From the NCBI GenBank assembly GCA_041397305.1, contig JAWKWX010000014.1, positions 12,638-76,637 on the forward strand: a stretch of DNA of 64,000 bases, given 5' to 3'. The DNA comes from TMP-24 sp041397305 (GTDB taxonomy: Bacteria; Pseudomonadota; Alphaproteobacteria; Rhodobacterales; Rhodobacteraceae). A program made the translations under genes and the position numbers. Below are positions 1 through 8,708 of the stretch, one piece after another (within the stretch, counting starts at the first letter, position 1; the number at the start of each line of letters is the position of its first letter). Under the pieces are notes generated by a model, which was given only the letters and a program-made list of their open reading frames with translations, had not been told where the DNA came from and made no database searches.

Positions 1-1182
1 CAGAACCCGGTCTTCATTCCCGGCCCGACCAACATGCCGGACGTGATCCGCAAGGCCTGCGACATGGCCACGCTCGACCACCGCTCGGCGGCGTTCGGCG
101 GCATCTTCGCACCGGCGGTCGCCAGCGTGAAGAAGGTGCTCGCGACCGAGACGGGCGAGGTCTTCATCTTCCCATCGACCGGCACCGGCGGCTGGGAAGC
201 GGCGATCTCCAACACCCTGTCGCCGGGCGACACGGTGCTTGCCGCGCGCTTCGGCATGTTCAGCCACCGCTGGATCGACATGTGCCAGCGCCACCGCCTG
301 AACGTGCAGGTGATCGAAACGCCCTGGGGCCAGGGCGCGCCGCTTGCGGCGATCGAGGCGGCGCTGAAGGCCGACCGCGATCACATGATCAAGGCGGTGC
401 TGGCGACGCACAATGAAACCGCGACCGGCGTCCGGTCGGATATCGCGGGCATCCGCCGCGCGCTTGACCGCACCAGCCATCCGGCGATGCTGTTCGTGGA
501 CGGCGTCTCCTCCATCGCCTCGATGGAATTCCGCATGGATGACTGGGGCGTCGATATCGCCGTGACCGGCAGCCAGAAGGGTTTCATGCTGCCCGCGGGC
601 CTCGCGATCCTCGGCACGAGCCCGAAGGCCCTGGCGGCGATGGAAGCCGCCAAGCTGCCGCGTACCTTCTTCGACTTCCGCGACATGCGCAAAAGCTATG
701 CTGCGGGCGGCTATCCCTATACGCCTGCCGTGGGCCTGCTGAACGGGCTGAAAGTGTCCTGTGACCACTTGCTGGCCGAAGGGATGGAGGCAGTCTGGGC
801 GCGCCACCACCGCATCGCCGAAGGCGTGCGCCGCGCCATCGCGGGCTGGGGCCTTCGTCCCTGCGCGGCCGCGCCGGAGCTTTATTCCGATACGGTGACG
901 GCGGTCGTGGTGCCCGATGGCTGCAACGGCACCGACCTGGTGAAGCTCGCCGCCGAGAGGTACGACATGGCCTTCGGCGTCGGTCTGGGCGAAGTGGCGG
1001 GCAAGGTCTTCCGCATCGGCCATCTGGGCAGCCTGACCGATGCGATGATGCTGTCGGGCCTCGCGGTGGCCGAAATGTGCATGGCCGATCTCGGCTGGAA
1101 CGTGGCGCTCGGCTCCGGCGTGGCGGCGGCGCAGGACTATTACCGGACAAGCGCGGCGGCACCCGCGAAAGCTGCGGCGTGA
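1..1182 (+). CDS. bhcA: L-aspartate:glyoxylate aminotransferase BhcA (5' partial)
   Basis: PLP-dependent class V aminotransferase of the serine-glyoxylate type. In the beta-hydroxyaspartate cycle (BHAC) BhcA converts glyoxylate to glycine with L-aspartate as amino donor, producing the iminosuccinate precursor oxaloacetate. The frame is open from base 1 and begins QNPVFIPGPTN, the usual N-terminus of this family, so only a few codons lie outside the window; the ATG at 34 is internal. The PLP lysine is in the GSQKGF motif (codon 577-579), preceded by FVDGVSSIASM. The assignment to BhcA rather than generic serine-glyoxylate aminotransferase rests on the three following genes, which complete the BHAC set in the order bhcABCD. 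The stop is followed after 10 bp by bhcB. Confidence 0.9.
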   Translation, partial: QNPVFIPGPTNMPDVIRKACDMATLDHRSAAFGGIFAPAVASVKKVLATETGEVFIFPSTGTGGWEAAISNTLSPGDTVLAARFGMFSHRWIDMCQRHRLNVQVIETPWGQGAPLAAIEAALKADRDHMIKAVLATHNETATGVRSDIAGIRRALDRTSHPAMLFVDGVSSIASMEFRMDDWGVDIAVTGSQKGFMLPAGLAILGTSPKALAAMEAAKLPRTFFDFRDMRKSYAAGGYPYTPAVGLLNGLKVSCDHLLAEGMEAVWARHHRIAEGVRRAIAGWGLRPCAAAPELYSDTVTAVVVPDGCNGTDLVKLAAERYDMAFGVGLGEVAGKVFRIGHLGSLTDAMMLSGLAVAEMCMADLGWNVALGSGVAAAQDYYRTSAAAPAKAAA

Positions 1183-1192
1183 GGGGCAGGCA

Positions 1193-2146
1193 ATGTATAT
1201 TCCAACCTATCAGGACATGCTGGATGCGCATGAGCGTATCCGACCCCATATCCGCCGCACGCCGATCCGCACCTCGGATTACCTGAACGAGCTGGCAGGC
1301 TGCCAGATCTTCTTCAAATGCGAGAACCTGCAGGAACCCGGCGCCTTCAAGGTGCGCGGCGCGACGAATGCCGTCTTCGGCCTCAGCGATGCGCAGGCCG
1401 CGAAAGGGGTGGCCACCCACTCCTCGGGCAACCATGCCTCCTGTCTGTCCTATGCGGCGATGCTGCGCGGCATTCCCTGCAACGTCGTGATGCCGCATAC
1501 CGCGCCGCAGGCCAAGAAGGACACGGTGCGCCGCTATGGCGGCAGGATCACCGAATGCGAACCCTCGACCACCTCGCGCGAGGCGACATTTGCCAGGGTG
1601 CAGGCGGAAACCGGGGGCGATTTCGTTCATCCCTACAACGATCCGCGCGTGATCGCCGGCCAGGGGACCTGCTCGAAGGAGCTGGTCGAGGATACGGACG
1701 GGCTTGATTTCGTCGTCGCGCCCATCGGCGGCGGCGGCATGATCTCTGGCACCTGCCTGACCCTTTCGACGCTCGCGCCCGAGACCAGGGTGATCGCGGC
1801 AGAGCCGGAACAGGCCGACGACGCCTATCGCAGCTTCAAGGCCGGCCACATCATCGCCGATGACGCCCCGAAGACCATCGCCGACGGGCTTCTGGTGCCC
1901 TTGAAGGACCTGACCTGGCATTTCGTGAAGAGCCACGTCCATGACATGTTCACCGCGTCCGACCCCGAGATCATCGACGCGATGAAGCTGACCTGGAAGC
2001 ATCTGCGCGTGGTCATGGAACCGTCGAGCGCGGTGCCCTTGGCCACCATCCTGAAAAACAAGGATTATTTCAAAGGCAAGCGCGTCGGCGTGATCATCAC
2101 CGGCGGCAACGTCGATCTGGACAAACTGCCCTGGATGAAGGGCTGA
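1193..2146 (+). CDS. bhcB: erythro-beta-hydroxyaspartate dehydratase BhcB
   Basis: A 317-residue fold-type II PLP enzyme of the serine/threonine dehydratase family. In the BHAC it dehydrates (2R,3S)-beta-hydroxyaspartate to iminosuccinate. The PLP lysine is K53 in EPGAFKVRGATN, and the phosphate-binding glycine loop is PIGGGGMISG near residues 177-186. The start ATG at 1193 has a purine-rich GGGGCAGG just upstream and leaves a 10-bp gap after bhcA. The gene is co-directional with bhcA, bhcC and bhcD. Family alone would allow threonine dehydratase or serine racemase; the neighbours decide for BhcB. Confidence 0.9.
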   Translation: MYIPTYQDMLDAHERIRPHIRRTPIRTSDYLNELAGCQIFFKCENLQEPGAFKVRGATNAVFGLSDAQAAKGVATHSSGNHASCLSYAAMLRGIPCNVVMPHTAPQAKKDTVRRYGGRITECEPSTTSREATFARVQAETGGDFVHPYNDPRVIAGQGTCSKELVEDTDGLDFVVAPIGGGGMISGTCLTLSTLAPETRVIAAEPEQADDAYRSFKAGHIIADDAPKTIADGLLVPLKDLTWHFVKSHVHDMFTASDPEIIDAMKLTWKHLRVVMEPSSAVPLATILKNKDYFKGKRVGVIITGGNVDLDKLPWMKG

Positions 2147-2156
2147 GGAGGCTGAA

Positions 2157-3320
2157 ATGACCGCACATGACCGTTACGCAAACTTCGAGGTCGGCTTTGA
2201 CATTCCCGCCAAGCCCGGGATGGACGAAAAGGACATCCAGACCCCCTGCCTCGTCCTCGACCTCGACGCGCTGGAGCGCAACATCAGGAAGATGGGCGAT
2301 TATGCCAAGGCGCACGGCATGCGCCATAGGGTGCATGGCAAGATGCACAAGTCGGTCGATGTCGCGAAGCTTCAGGAACGGCTCGGCGGCGCGGTCGGCG
2401 TCTGCTGCCAGAAGGTCAGCGAAGCGGAAGTGTTCGCGCGGGGCGGCATCAAGGATGTGTTGGTATCGAACCAGGTGCGCGATCCGCTGAAGATCGACCG
2501 TCTGGCCCGGCTGCCGAAGACCGGCGCCCGCATCATCGTCTGCGTGGATGATATCGCAAATGTGACCGACCTGTCGGCGGCGGCGGCCAAGCACGGCACA
2601 GGGCTTGAGGTCCTCATCGAGATCGACTGCGGCGCGGGGCGCTGCGGCGTGACGACCACCGAAGAGGTGGTGAGGATCGCCAAGGCCATCGATGCCGCGC
2701 CGAACCTCACGTTCACCGGCATCCAGGCCTATCAGGGCGCGATGCAGCATATGGACAGGTACGAGGACCGGAAGGCGAAGCTGGACGTGGCGATCGCCAT
2801 GGTCAGCGATGCGGTCCAGGCGCTGAGGTCGGTGGGGCTGGCGCCGGAACTGGTGTCGGGCGGCGGCACCGGATCTTACTATTTCGAAAGCAATTCGGGC
2901 GTCTACAACGAGCTTCAGTGCGGCTCCTATGCCTTCATGGATGCCGATTACGGCCGTATCCTCGACAAGGACGGTCACCGCATCGACCAGGGCGAGTGGG
3001 AGAATGCCTTCTTCATCCTGACCCAGGTGATGAGCCATGCGAAGGCCGACAGGGCGATCTGCGATGCGGGCCTGAAGGCGCAGTCGGTGGACAGCGGCCT
3101 GCCGGTCATCTTCGGGCGGACGGATGTGAAATACATCAAATGCTCCGACGAACACGGGGTCATCGAAGATCCGAACGGCGTGCTGAAGGTGGGCGAGAAG
3201 CTGCGCCTCGTGCCCGGCCACTGCGACCCGACAGCGAATGTCCATGACTGGTATGTCGGCGTCCGGGGCGGCAAGGTCGAATGCGTCTGGCCGGTTTCGG
3301 CGCGCGGCAAGGCCTATTGA
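2157..3320 (+). CDS. bhcC: erythro-beta-hydroxyaspartate aldolase BhcC
   Basis: A 387-residue fold-type III PLP enzyme of the D-threonine aldolase/DSD1 family. BhcC condenses glycine and glyoxylate to (2R,3S)-beta-hydroxyaspartate, the carbon-carbon bond-forming step of the BHAC. The PLP lysine is K62 in HGKMHKS near the N-terminus, matching the HxKTHK motif of the family. The C-terminal divalent-metal site is visible as H355-C356-D357. It starts 10 bp after bhcB with GAGGAGG as ribosome-binding site. A hairpin with a T-rich tail lies directly after its stop, before bhcD. Confidence 0.9.
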   Translation: MTAHDRYANFEVGFDIPAKPGMDEKDIQTPCLVLDLDALERNIRKMGDYAKAHGMRHRVHGKMHKSVDVAKLQERLGGAVGVCCQKVSEAEVFARGGIKDVLVSNQVRDPLKIDRLARLPKTGARIIVCVDDIANVTDLSAAAAKHGTGLEVLIEIDCGAGRCGVTTTEEVVRIAKAIDAAPNLTFTGIQAYQGAMQHMDRYEDRKAKLDVAIAMVSDAVQALRSVGLAPELVSGGGTGSYYFESNSGVYNELQCGSYAFMDADYGRILDKDGHRIDQGEWENAFFILTQVMSHAKADRAICDAGLKAQSVDSGLPVIFGRTDVKYIKCSDEHGVIEDPNGVLKVGEKLRLVPGHCDPTANVHDWYVGVRGGKVECVWPVSARGKAY

Positions 3321-3338
3321 CTGTTTTCCTGATCCTTG

Positions 3339-3370
3339 GGGTCGGCGGTGCCGACCCTCTTTTCTTTTCG
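3339..3370 (+). terminator. hairpin with T-rich tail between bhcC and bhcD
   Basis: An 8-bp perfect stem (GGGTCGGC at 3339-3346 with GCCGACCC at 3350-3357, three-base loop) is followed by TCTTTTCTTTT. It looks like an intrinsic terminator but lies inside the bhc operon, 19 bases after the bhcC stop and just before bhcD. It may be a partial terminator or processing site that lowers bhcD expression relative to bhcABC. Confidence 0.6.
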
Positions 3371-3381
3371 ATGGGGTAGAA

Positions 3382-4341
3382 ATGCTGATCGTTCCCGAAG
3401 CGCTGATCGCCGATCTGGTTACTGCCGAAGATGCCTTTGCCGCTGTCGAGGCGACCTTTGCCGCGATGGCGCGCGGCGAGGCGTATAACTTCCCGGTCGT
3501 GCGCGAGGCTTTGGGCGGGGATCGCCAGTACGGGTTCAAGTCGGGTCTCGACCGGGCGGGCGGCATGCTCGGGGTGAAGGCGGGGGGCTATTTTCCCGGC
3601 AACCTTGCGCGCGGCATGACCAATCACCAGTCGACGGTGTATCTGTTCGATCCCGAGACCGGGCGGCCGACGGCGATGGTGGGCGGCAACCTTCTGACGG
3701 CGCTCAGGACCGCCGCCGCCTCGGCCGTCTCGATCGACCGGCTGGCGCGCAGGGACGCCCGAGTTCTGGGCATGGTCGGCGCCGGGCACCAGGCGGCCTT
3801 CCAGCTGCGCGCCGCGGCGCGCGTGCGGAAGTTCGAAAAGGTCATCGGCTGGAACTATCACGCCGACATGCTGCCGAAGCTCGGCGCGGTCGCGGCCGAA
3901 CTGGGCCTGCCGTTCGAGGCGGTGTCCCTCGACCGGATGATCGAGGCGGATGTGATCGTCACCATCACCTCTTCTCCCGCCGCCTCGCTTCTTGACTGCC
4001 ATGTCGGCGCAGGCACCCATCTGGCCTGCATGGGCACCGACACCAAGGGCAAGCAGGAGGTCGCGCCCGCGCTGCTGGCGCGCGCCCGGGTCTTCACCGA
4101 CGAGGTCGCGCAGTCCGTCACCATCGGCGAGGCGCAGCATGCGATTGCCGAGGGCCTGATCCGGGCGGAGGATATCACCCCCATCGGCGCCGTGATCGCG
4201 GGCATGGCGGAGGGCCGACAGTCCAACGACCAGATCACCCTCTTCGACGGCACCGGTGTCGGTCTGCAGGATCTGGCCGTCGCGGGCGCGGCGGTCCGGC
4301 GGGCCGAGGCGCGGGGCCTGGGCGTATCGGTTACAATATAA
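3382..4341 (+). CDS. bhcD: iminosuccinate reductase BhcD
   Basis: A 319-residue member of the ornithine cyclodeaminase/mu-crystallin family. BhcD reduces iminosuccinate to L-aspartate, regenerating the amino donor for BhcA and closing the BHAC. The Rossmann motif GAGHQA is at residues 133-138, preceded by the conserved GGNLLTALRTAAASA segment. The ATG at 3382 is chosen because the protein then begins MLIVPEALIADLV, as in the family; the longer upstream reading would cross the hairpin and overlap the end of bhcC. The gene follows that hairpin, so its level may be tuned separately from bhcABC. Confidence 0.9.
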   Translation: MLIVPEALIADLVTAEDAFAAVEATFAAMARGEAYNFPVVREALGGDRQYGFKSGLDRAGGMLGVKAGGYFPGNLARGMTNHQSTVYLFDPETGRPTAMVGGNLLTALRTAAASAVSIDRLARRDARVLGMVGAGHQAAFQLRAAARVRKFEKVIGWNYHADMLPKLGAVAAELGLPFEAVSLDRMIEADVIVTITSSPAASLLDCHVGAGTHLACMGTDTKGKQEVAPALLARARVFTDEVAQSVTIGEAQHAIAEGLIRAEDITPIGAVIAGMAEGRQSNDQITLFDGTGVGLQDLAVAGAAVRRAEARGLGVSVTI

Positions 4342-4410
4342 GGGTTTTCCGGCCACCTGCTGCGGTTATGCTTCGTGATCTGTGAAGGCAGGTCAGGGCG
4401 GAGGAGAGTG

Positions 4411-5427
4411 ATGCCGGTTCGGGTAGCGATCAACGGGTTCGGCCGCATCGGCCGTTCCGTCCTGCGCGCCTGGGCGGCGGACCCGGCGCGGACGGGGATA
4501 GAGATGGTGGCGATAAACGACATCGCCCGTCCCGACATGGCCGCCTATCTTTTCGAATATGATTCGACCTTCGGCCCGTTCCGGGGCGAGGTGCGGCAAG
4601 AACCAGGCGCGCTTGTCGTCAACGGCCACCCGATCCGGCTGACGAACGAACGCGACCTGTCCGCGCTTGATCTTTCGGATGTCGACCTGGTGATGGAATG
4701 CACCGGCCGCGCCGGGGACAGGGCCGTGGCCGAAGCCGGGTTGAAGGCCGGGGCGGGGTGGGTGCTGGTGTCGGGTCCGGCGCTGTCGGCGGACTATACC
4801 GTCGTGCTCGGCGCGAACGAAGGCGGGTTGTCGGCCGCGCACCGCGTGGTTTCGAACGCCTCCTGCACCACCAATGCGCTCGCGCCGCTCGCGCGGCTTC
4901 TGGACGATGCTTTCGGGGTCGAAACCGGCTGGATGACCACCATCCACTGCTATACCGGCAGCCAGCCCACCGTCGATGCGCCCGCCGCCGATTTCGCCCG
5001 CTCGCGCGCGGCGGCGCTGTCGATGGTGCCGACCACGACCTCGGCGCAGAAGCTTCTGGACGTGGTGCTGCCAGGGCTTGCGGGGCGGATCGAGGGGGCG
5101 GCGGTGCGGGTGCCGGTCGCTTCGGTATCCGCCGTCGACCTGACGGTCACGCTGGCGAAGACGCCCGACGTTGCGGCGGTGAATGCGGCGCTCAGCGCAG
5201 CGGGCAGGGCGGCGGGCAGGGCGGCGGGCGGGGTGATCGGCGTGACCGACCGGCCGCTCGTGTCTTCCGACCTCCGGGCGCGGCCGGAAAGCATTGTCAT
5301 GGCGCTTCCGGAAACACGGGTGACGGCGGGGGGCCTCGTCCGGGTCTTCGGCTGGTACGACAATGAATGGGGCTTTTCCAACCGCATGATCGACGTCGCG
5401 CGGATCATGGGCGCCTTCGGCCGCTGA
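4411..5427 (+). CDS. glyceraldehyde-3-phosphate dehydrogenase family protein
   Basis: A 338-residue type I GAPDH. The N-terminus VRVAINGFGRIGRS is the NAD-binding loop. The catalytic cysteine is C152 in SNASCTTN, and the C-terminus WYDNEWGFSNRM is the usual GAPDH ending. The alanine after SNASCTTN replaces the second cysteine common in GapA, and the segment AVRVPVASVSAVDLTV fits both GapA and erythrose-4-phosphate dehydrogenase. The substrate is therefore left open. Strong ribosome-binding site GGAGGAGAG before ATG 4411. It stands alone, with no pgk, tkt or cbb genes nearby, and converges with the RNase T2 gene. Confidence 0.85.
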   Translation: MPVRVAINGFGRIGRSVLRAWAADPARTGIEMVAINDIARPDMAAYLFEYDSTFGPFRGEVRQEPGALVVNGHPIRLTNERDLSALDLSDVDLVMECTGRAGDRAVAEAGLKAGAGWVLVSGPALSADYTVVLGANEGGLSAAHRVVSNASCTTNALAPLARLLDDAFGVETGWMTTIHCYTGSQPTVDAPAADFARSRAAALSMVPTTTSAQKLLDVVLPGLAGRIEGAAVRVPVASVSAVDLTVTLAKTPDVAAVNAALSAAGRAAGRAAGGVIGVTDRPLVSSDLRARPESIVMALPETRVTAGGLVRVFGWYDNEWGFSNRMIDVARIMGAFGR

Positions 5428-5439
5428 CGCGGACCGTCC

Positions 5440-6087
5440 TCAGCGAACCTTGTCCATCAAGGCATCCTGTCGCCGACAGTCGCGCGCGGCGTCCGGCGCG
5501 CAGGCACGGAAGCCAAGATCGGGGTCCAGGCAGATGCGCACCTCGTCGATGCGGTCGCCCGCGCAGGTGACGGTGATCATCCCCGGCTCAAGCCCCGGAT
5601 TTGCCTCGATGAACGCGTCTTCCACCACGGTTGTCGGCAGGCGGATGTCGCGGGCGAGATCGCGCAGGGCGGCGGGGATCGTCACCGCCTGATAGGCCGC
5701 GCGCGAGCGGGCGAAATAGTCGCGCGCCGACAGGCCGGAACAGCGGCCATGTTTCTTCCATTCATGCCAGGCAAGGCCCGCCGACCCCATGATGTCGGCC
5801 ATCGCTGCTGTCTCGGCCCGCGTCGCCTCGCGCATCACGCTCCGGCAATAGCTCGGCCAGCCCTCCTCGTACTGCGGCCACAGACCGTGCAGCGTGAAGC
5901 CGAAACCCCGGCCCGCGTCGCATTGACGGTCGCCGCGCGCATCGCCTTCCAGCGCGCACCATCCTGGCGACCAGCCGAGCGACAGGATGTAGTAATCGAA
6001 ATCGCCCGCCCGGTCGCCCTCGGCGCGCGCCAGGGTGGGAACCGAGAGGCCAAGCGACAGACACAGGACAACGAAGGTGGCGCGCAT
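5440..6087 (-). CDS. secreted ribonuclease T2 family protein
   Basis: A 215-residue protein with an N-terminal signal peptide (hydrophobic VVLCLSLGLSV, likely cleavage after ARA at residue 22), so it should act in the periplasm or outside the cell. Both catalytic signatures of RNase T2 are present: CAS1 FTLHGLWPQ (H67) and CAS2 HEWKKHGRC (H108, E109, K112, H113). Several cysteines could form the usual disulfides. RNase T2 cleaves single-stranded RNA via 2',3'-cyclic phosphate. The start at 6087 has a GGAAAGAG site; the longer reading would run through the intergenic region shared with trcR. It diverges from trcR and converges with the GAPDH gene. Confidence 0.9.
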   Translation of the reverse strand: MRATFVVLCLSLGLSVPTLARAEGDRAGDFDYYILSLGWSPGWCALEGDARGDRQCDAGRGFGFTLHGLWPQYEEGWPSYCRSVMREATRAETAAMADIMGSAGLAWHEWKKHGRCSGLSARDYFARSRAAYQAVTIPAALRDLARDIRLPTTVVEDAFIEANPGLEPGMITVTCAGDRIDEVRICLDPDLGFRACAPDAARDCRRQDALMDKVR

Positions 6088-6236
6088 TTTCTCTTTCCTT
6101 GGCAGTCGTCCGCGACTATATAGCGCCCAACCTTTCCCTGAAAACGTGGAATGGCGGCGCCCAAGGGCCCGCAGCCGTTTTCCCGGCACGGGAAAGATTT
6201 GTCCGCCCTCCGGGGCCGAAGCGAAGGAGAGATCCG

Positions 6237-6989
6237 ATGACGAAACCCCTGATGGCCAAGGCGACCGCCGTCTGGCTCGTGGACAATACGACGCTGAGCT
6301 TCAAGCAGATCGCCGAATTCTGCGGGCTGCACGAGCTGGAAGTGCAGGGCATCGCCGATGGCGACGTGGCGGTGGGCGTGAAGGGTTTCGACCCGATCGC
6401 GAACAGCCAGCTCGAAGCCTCCGAGATCGAGAAGGGCGAGAAGAACCCGCTGCACAAGCTGAAGCTGAAGTTCAACGCCGCCGCGCTCGGCGAGGAAAAG
6501 CGCCGTGGCCCGCGCTACACGCCCTTGTCCAAGCGTCAGGACCGCCCCGCCGCCATCCTGTGGCTGGTGAAGTTCCACCCCGAACTGGCCGATGCCCAGA
6601 TCGGCAAGCTGGTCGGCACCACCAAACCCACGATCGCCGCGATCCGCGAGCGGACCCATTGGAACATCGGCAACATAACCCCGATCGACCCGGTCGCACT
6701 CGGCCTTTGCCGCCAGTCGGAGCTTGATGCCGCTGTCCAGAAGGCCGCGAAGAAGAAGGCCGCCGAAGGGGCGATCATGTCCGACGACGAGCGCCGCAAG
6801 CTCGTCTCGACCGAACAGTCGCTGGGCATGGCGCCCGATGCACGGCACGATCCGGCGATGGCCGCGATCGAAAGCTTCATGGCCGAGAGCCGCGAGGCCG
6901 AGGAAAAGGCCCCGCAGGATTTCTCGAATGCCGACGCCTTCTTCAACCTGCCCGACGAGGGCGAGGACGACGACGAGGACGACAACTGA
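6237..6989 (+). CDS. trcR: cell cycle transcriptional regulator TrcR (DUF1013)
   Basis: A 250-residue protein of the alphaproteobacterial DUF1013 family, named TrcR for its association with transcription and the cell cycle. The N-terminal half has helix-turn-helix-like segments (LSFKQIAEFCGLHELEVQGI and DAQIGKLVGTTKPTIAAIRE), and the C-terminus is a strongly acidic tail (EGEDDDEDDN). The start ATG at 6237 has AAGGAGAG upstream; earlier in-frame ATGs have no such site. A strong intrinsic terminator follows. The family assignment is confident; the molecular role is taken from the family name only. Confidence 0.85.
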   Translation: MTKPLMAKATAVWLVDNTTLSFKQIAEFCGLHELEVQGIADGDVAVGVKGFDPIANSQLEASEIEKGEKNPLHKLKLKFNAAALGEEKRRGPRYTPLSKRQDRPAAILWLVKFHPELADAQIGKLVGTTKPTIAAIRERTHWNIGNITPIDPVALGLCRQSELDAAVQKAAKKKAAEGAIMSDDERRKLVSTEQSLGMAPDARHDPAMAAIESFMAESREAEEKAPQDFSNADAFFNLPDEGEDDDEDDN

Positions 6990-6999
6990 GTTTCAAAGA

Positions 7000-7022
7000 C
7001 CCCGGCCCGGCGCCGGGGTTTT
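7000..7022 (+). terminator. intrinsic terminator after trcR
   Basis: CCCCGGC (7000-7006) pairs with GCCGGGG (7012-7018), followed by TTTT. It lies 11 bases after the trcR stop. Confidence 0.85.
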
Positions 7023-7038
7023 GCTTTCAGGGGCGCAC

Positions 7039-7818
7039 ATGGACGGCAATCGGGCGGCAGGCCCCTTCGGCCAGACCATCCGGCAGGCGCGCACGGCGAC
7101 CTTCCGGCAGCTCTGCCTGCCCACGCCCGCCCTCATCCTTGTTGATGCGGGGGAAAAGCGAATCGGCTGGTCGGGCCGGTCCGTATCCGCCCTTCCGGGC
7201 CAAATCCTCCTGCTGCCCGAAGCCGAACCGCTTGCAGTCACCAACCTGCCGCCGGACCGCGGGCCTTACCGGGCGCGCGTGATCCCGGTCGAACGCACCC
7301 GGGTGGAGGCGGCCTATGGGCGGCTTCGGACCGCCAGGCGACCAACATCCGGCACGGTTCAGGTCTTGGTGCCGGGGCCCGGCAGCCAGACGGCCTTCGA
7401 AGCGCTTTTCACAATGGGGCCGGACCTGCCGCCCGCGATCCGGGCGCTCAGGACCGAAGAGGTGCTGTTGTGGCTGGCCGGGGACGGCGCCCTGCTGCCG
7501 CCCGCGCCGCCACCCGCGGTTTCGCAGCGTCTGCGCCTGCTAATATCCTCCGATCTCGGGTCCGCCTGGACGGCAGGCCGCGCGGCGGCGGCGCTGGCCA
7601 TGAGCGAGGCGACGCTGCGCCGACGGCTGGCCGAGGAGGCGACAAGTTTCACCGCGCTGTTGGCCGATCTGCGCATGTGCCAGGCGCTGGCGCTTCTGCA
7701 GGGAACCGATTTGCCGGTGGGCGAGGTGGCGGCGGCGGTCGGTTACGGATCGCCGTCCCGGTTCGCCGTGCGGTTCCGGGCACGATTCGGGCTCTCACCG
7801 CGCGATATCCGGGCCTGA
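7039..7818 (+). CDS. AraC family transcriptional regulator
   Basis: A 259-residue protein. The C-terminal part (about residues 165-259) is an AraC-type double helix-turn-helix: AAALAMSEATLRRRLAEE, then VGEVAAAVGYGSPSRFAVRF and a final RFGLSPRDIRA. The N-terminal part is a cupin-like sensory region of the short kind, with no recognised ligand. It sits 98 bp upstream of a PEBP-family gene in the same direction, so that gene is a possible target. The start at 7039 comes 17 bases after the trcR terminator. Confidence 0.85.
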   Translation: MDGNRAAGPFGQTIRQARTATFRQLCLPTPALILVDAGEKRIGWSGRSVSALPGQILLLPEAEPLAVTNLPPDRGPYRARVIPVERTRVEAAYGRLRTARRPTSGTVQVLVPGPGSQTAFEALFTMGPDLPPAIRALRTEEVLLWLAGDGALLPPAPPPAVSQRLRLLISSDLGSAWTAGRAAAALAMSEATLRRRLAEEATSFTALLADLRMCQALALLQGTDLPVGEVAAAVGYGSPSRFAVRFRARFGLSPRDIRA

Positions 7819-7916
7819 GCAGGTCAATCTGAGCGGATCGGCACAAAGGCTGACCGGGCGGGGCGCGCACCGGCGCGTCGGCTCGGCTAGGAGAGCCTCA
7901 TAGAACGGAGGTTTCC

Positions 7917-8462
7917 ATGAAACAGATGATCCCCGCCAGCCTGCTGCTGCTGGCCCTCTCCACCGTCAACGCCAGCGCCGAGATGCGACTGACCTCGCCC
8001 GACATGACCGAGGGCGGCACGCTGGCGCCCGCGCAGGTCTTGAACGGCTTCGGCTGCGAGGGCGGCAATCTCTCGCCCGCGCTCGACTGGACCGGTGCAC
8101 CGCAAGGCACGAAAAGCTTCGTCCTGACCGCCTATGACCCGGACGCGCCGACCGGCTCTGGCTGGTGGCACTGGACGGTCTTCAACATTCCCGCCGATGC
8201 GACCGGCCTGCCGGGCGGCGCTGCCATGGGTGTCGGCCTGCCCGAAGGCGCGGTCGAGGGACGGACCGATTTCGGCGCGCCGGGCTATGGCGGGGCCTGC
8301 CCGCCGCCGGGCGATGCGCCGCATCGCTATGTCTTCACGCTTTTCGCCCTGAAGGAAACGAGCCTGCCGCTTGATGAGGGTGCCTCTGGCGCGATGGTCG
8401 GCTTCCTGGCGCGGGCCAATGCCATCGAAAGCGCCACGCTCACCGCGACCTACGGGCGCTGA
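7917..8462 (+). CDS. YbhB/YbcL family PEBP (Raf kinase inhibitor-like) protein, exported
   Basis: A 181-residue phosphatidylethanolamine-binding-protein family member with a signal peptide (likely cut at ASA, residue 21-22). The ligand-pocket motif DPDAPTGSGWWHW is at residues 74-86, and the second conserved block GYGGACPPPGDAPHRYVFTLFAL follows. The length is typical of periplasmic bacterial PEBPs, whose physiological role is mostly unknown. Good ribosome-binding site GGAGG 5-6 bases before the ATG. An AraC regulator precedes it in the same direction. Confidence 0.88.
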   Translation: MKQMIPASLLLLALSTVNASAEMRLTSPDMTEGGTLAPAQVLNGFGCEGGNLSPALDWTGAPQGTKSFVLTAYDPDAPTGSGWWHWTVFNIPADATGLPGGAAMGVGLPEGAVEGRTDFGAPGYGGACPPPGDAPHRYVFTLFALKETSLPLDEGASGAMVGFLARANAIESATLTATYGR

Positions 8463-8708
8463 CGGGCTGGATTTCGGCTTGGGCGAAGCGGGCTTGCCTG
8501 AACCGGGACGTTCCGATGGCGCCCCGGGCGCACGCTCGTCGCGCAGAACGCCAGGAATGAGGAAATCATCCTCTGGGCCACACCGCGCCCGGCCCGGAGG
8601 CTGCCAGCCTGACTGCACCAGCACCACTGGCGCGCGGGGGCGAGGAGGCGGCGAAATCGTTGGACCGCATCGCCTGCCAATAGGCACGAACCGTCGCGCA
8701 AGGCTCCG

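Noticed and set aside
8463..8708. Possible coding sequence between the PEBP gene and recR
   Set aside because: Frames on both strands are short or shadows and show no recognisable protein.
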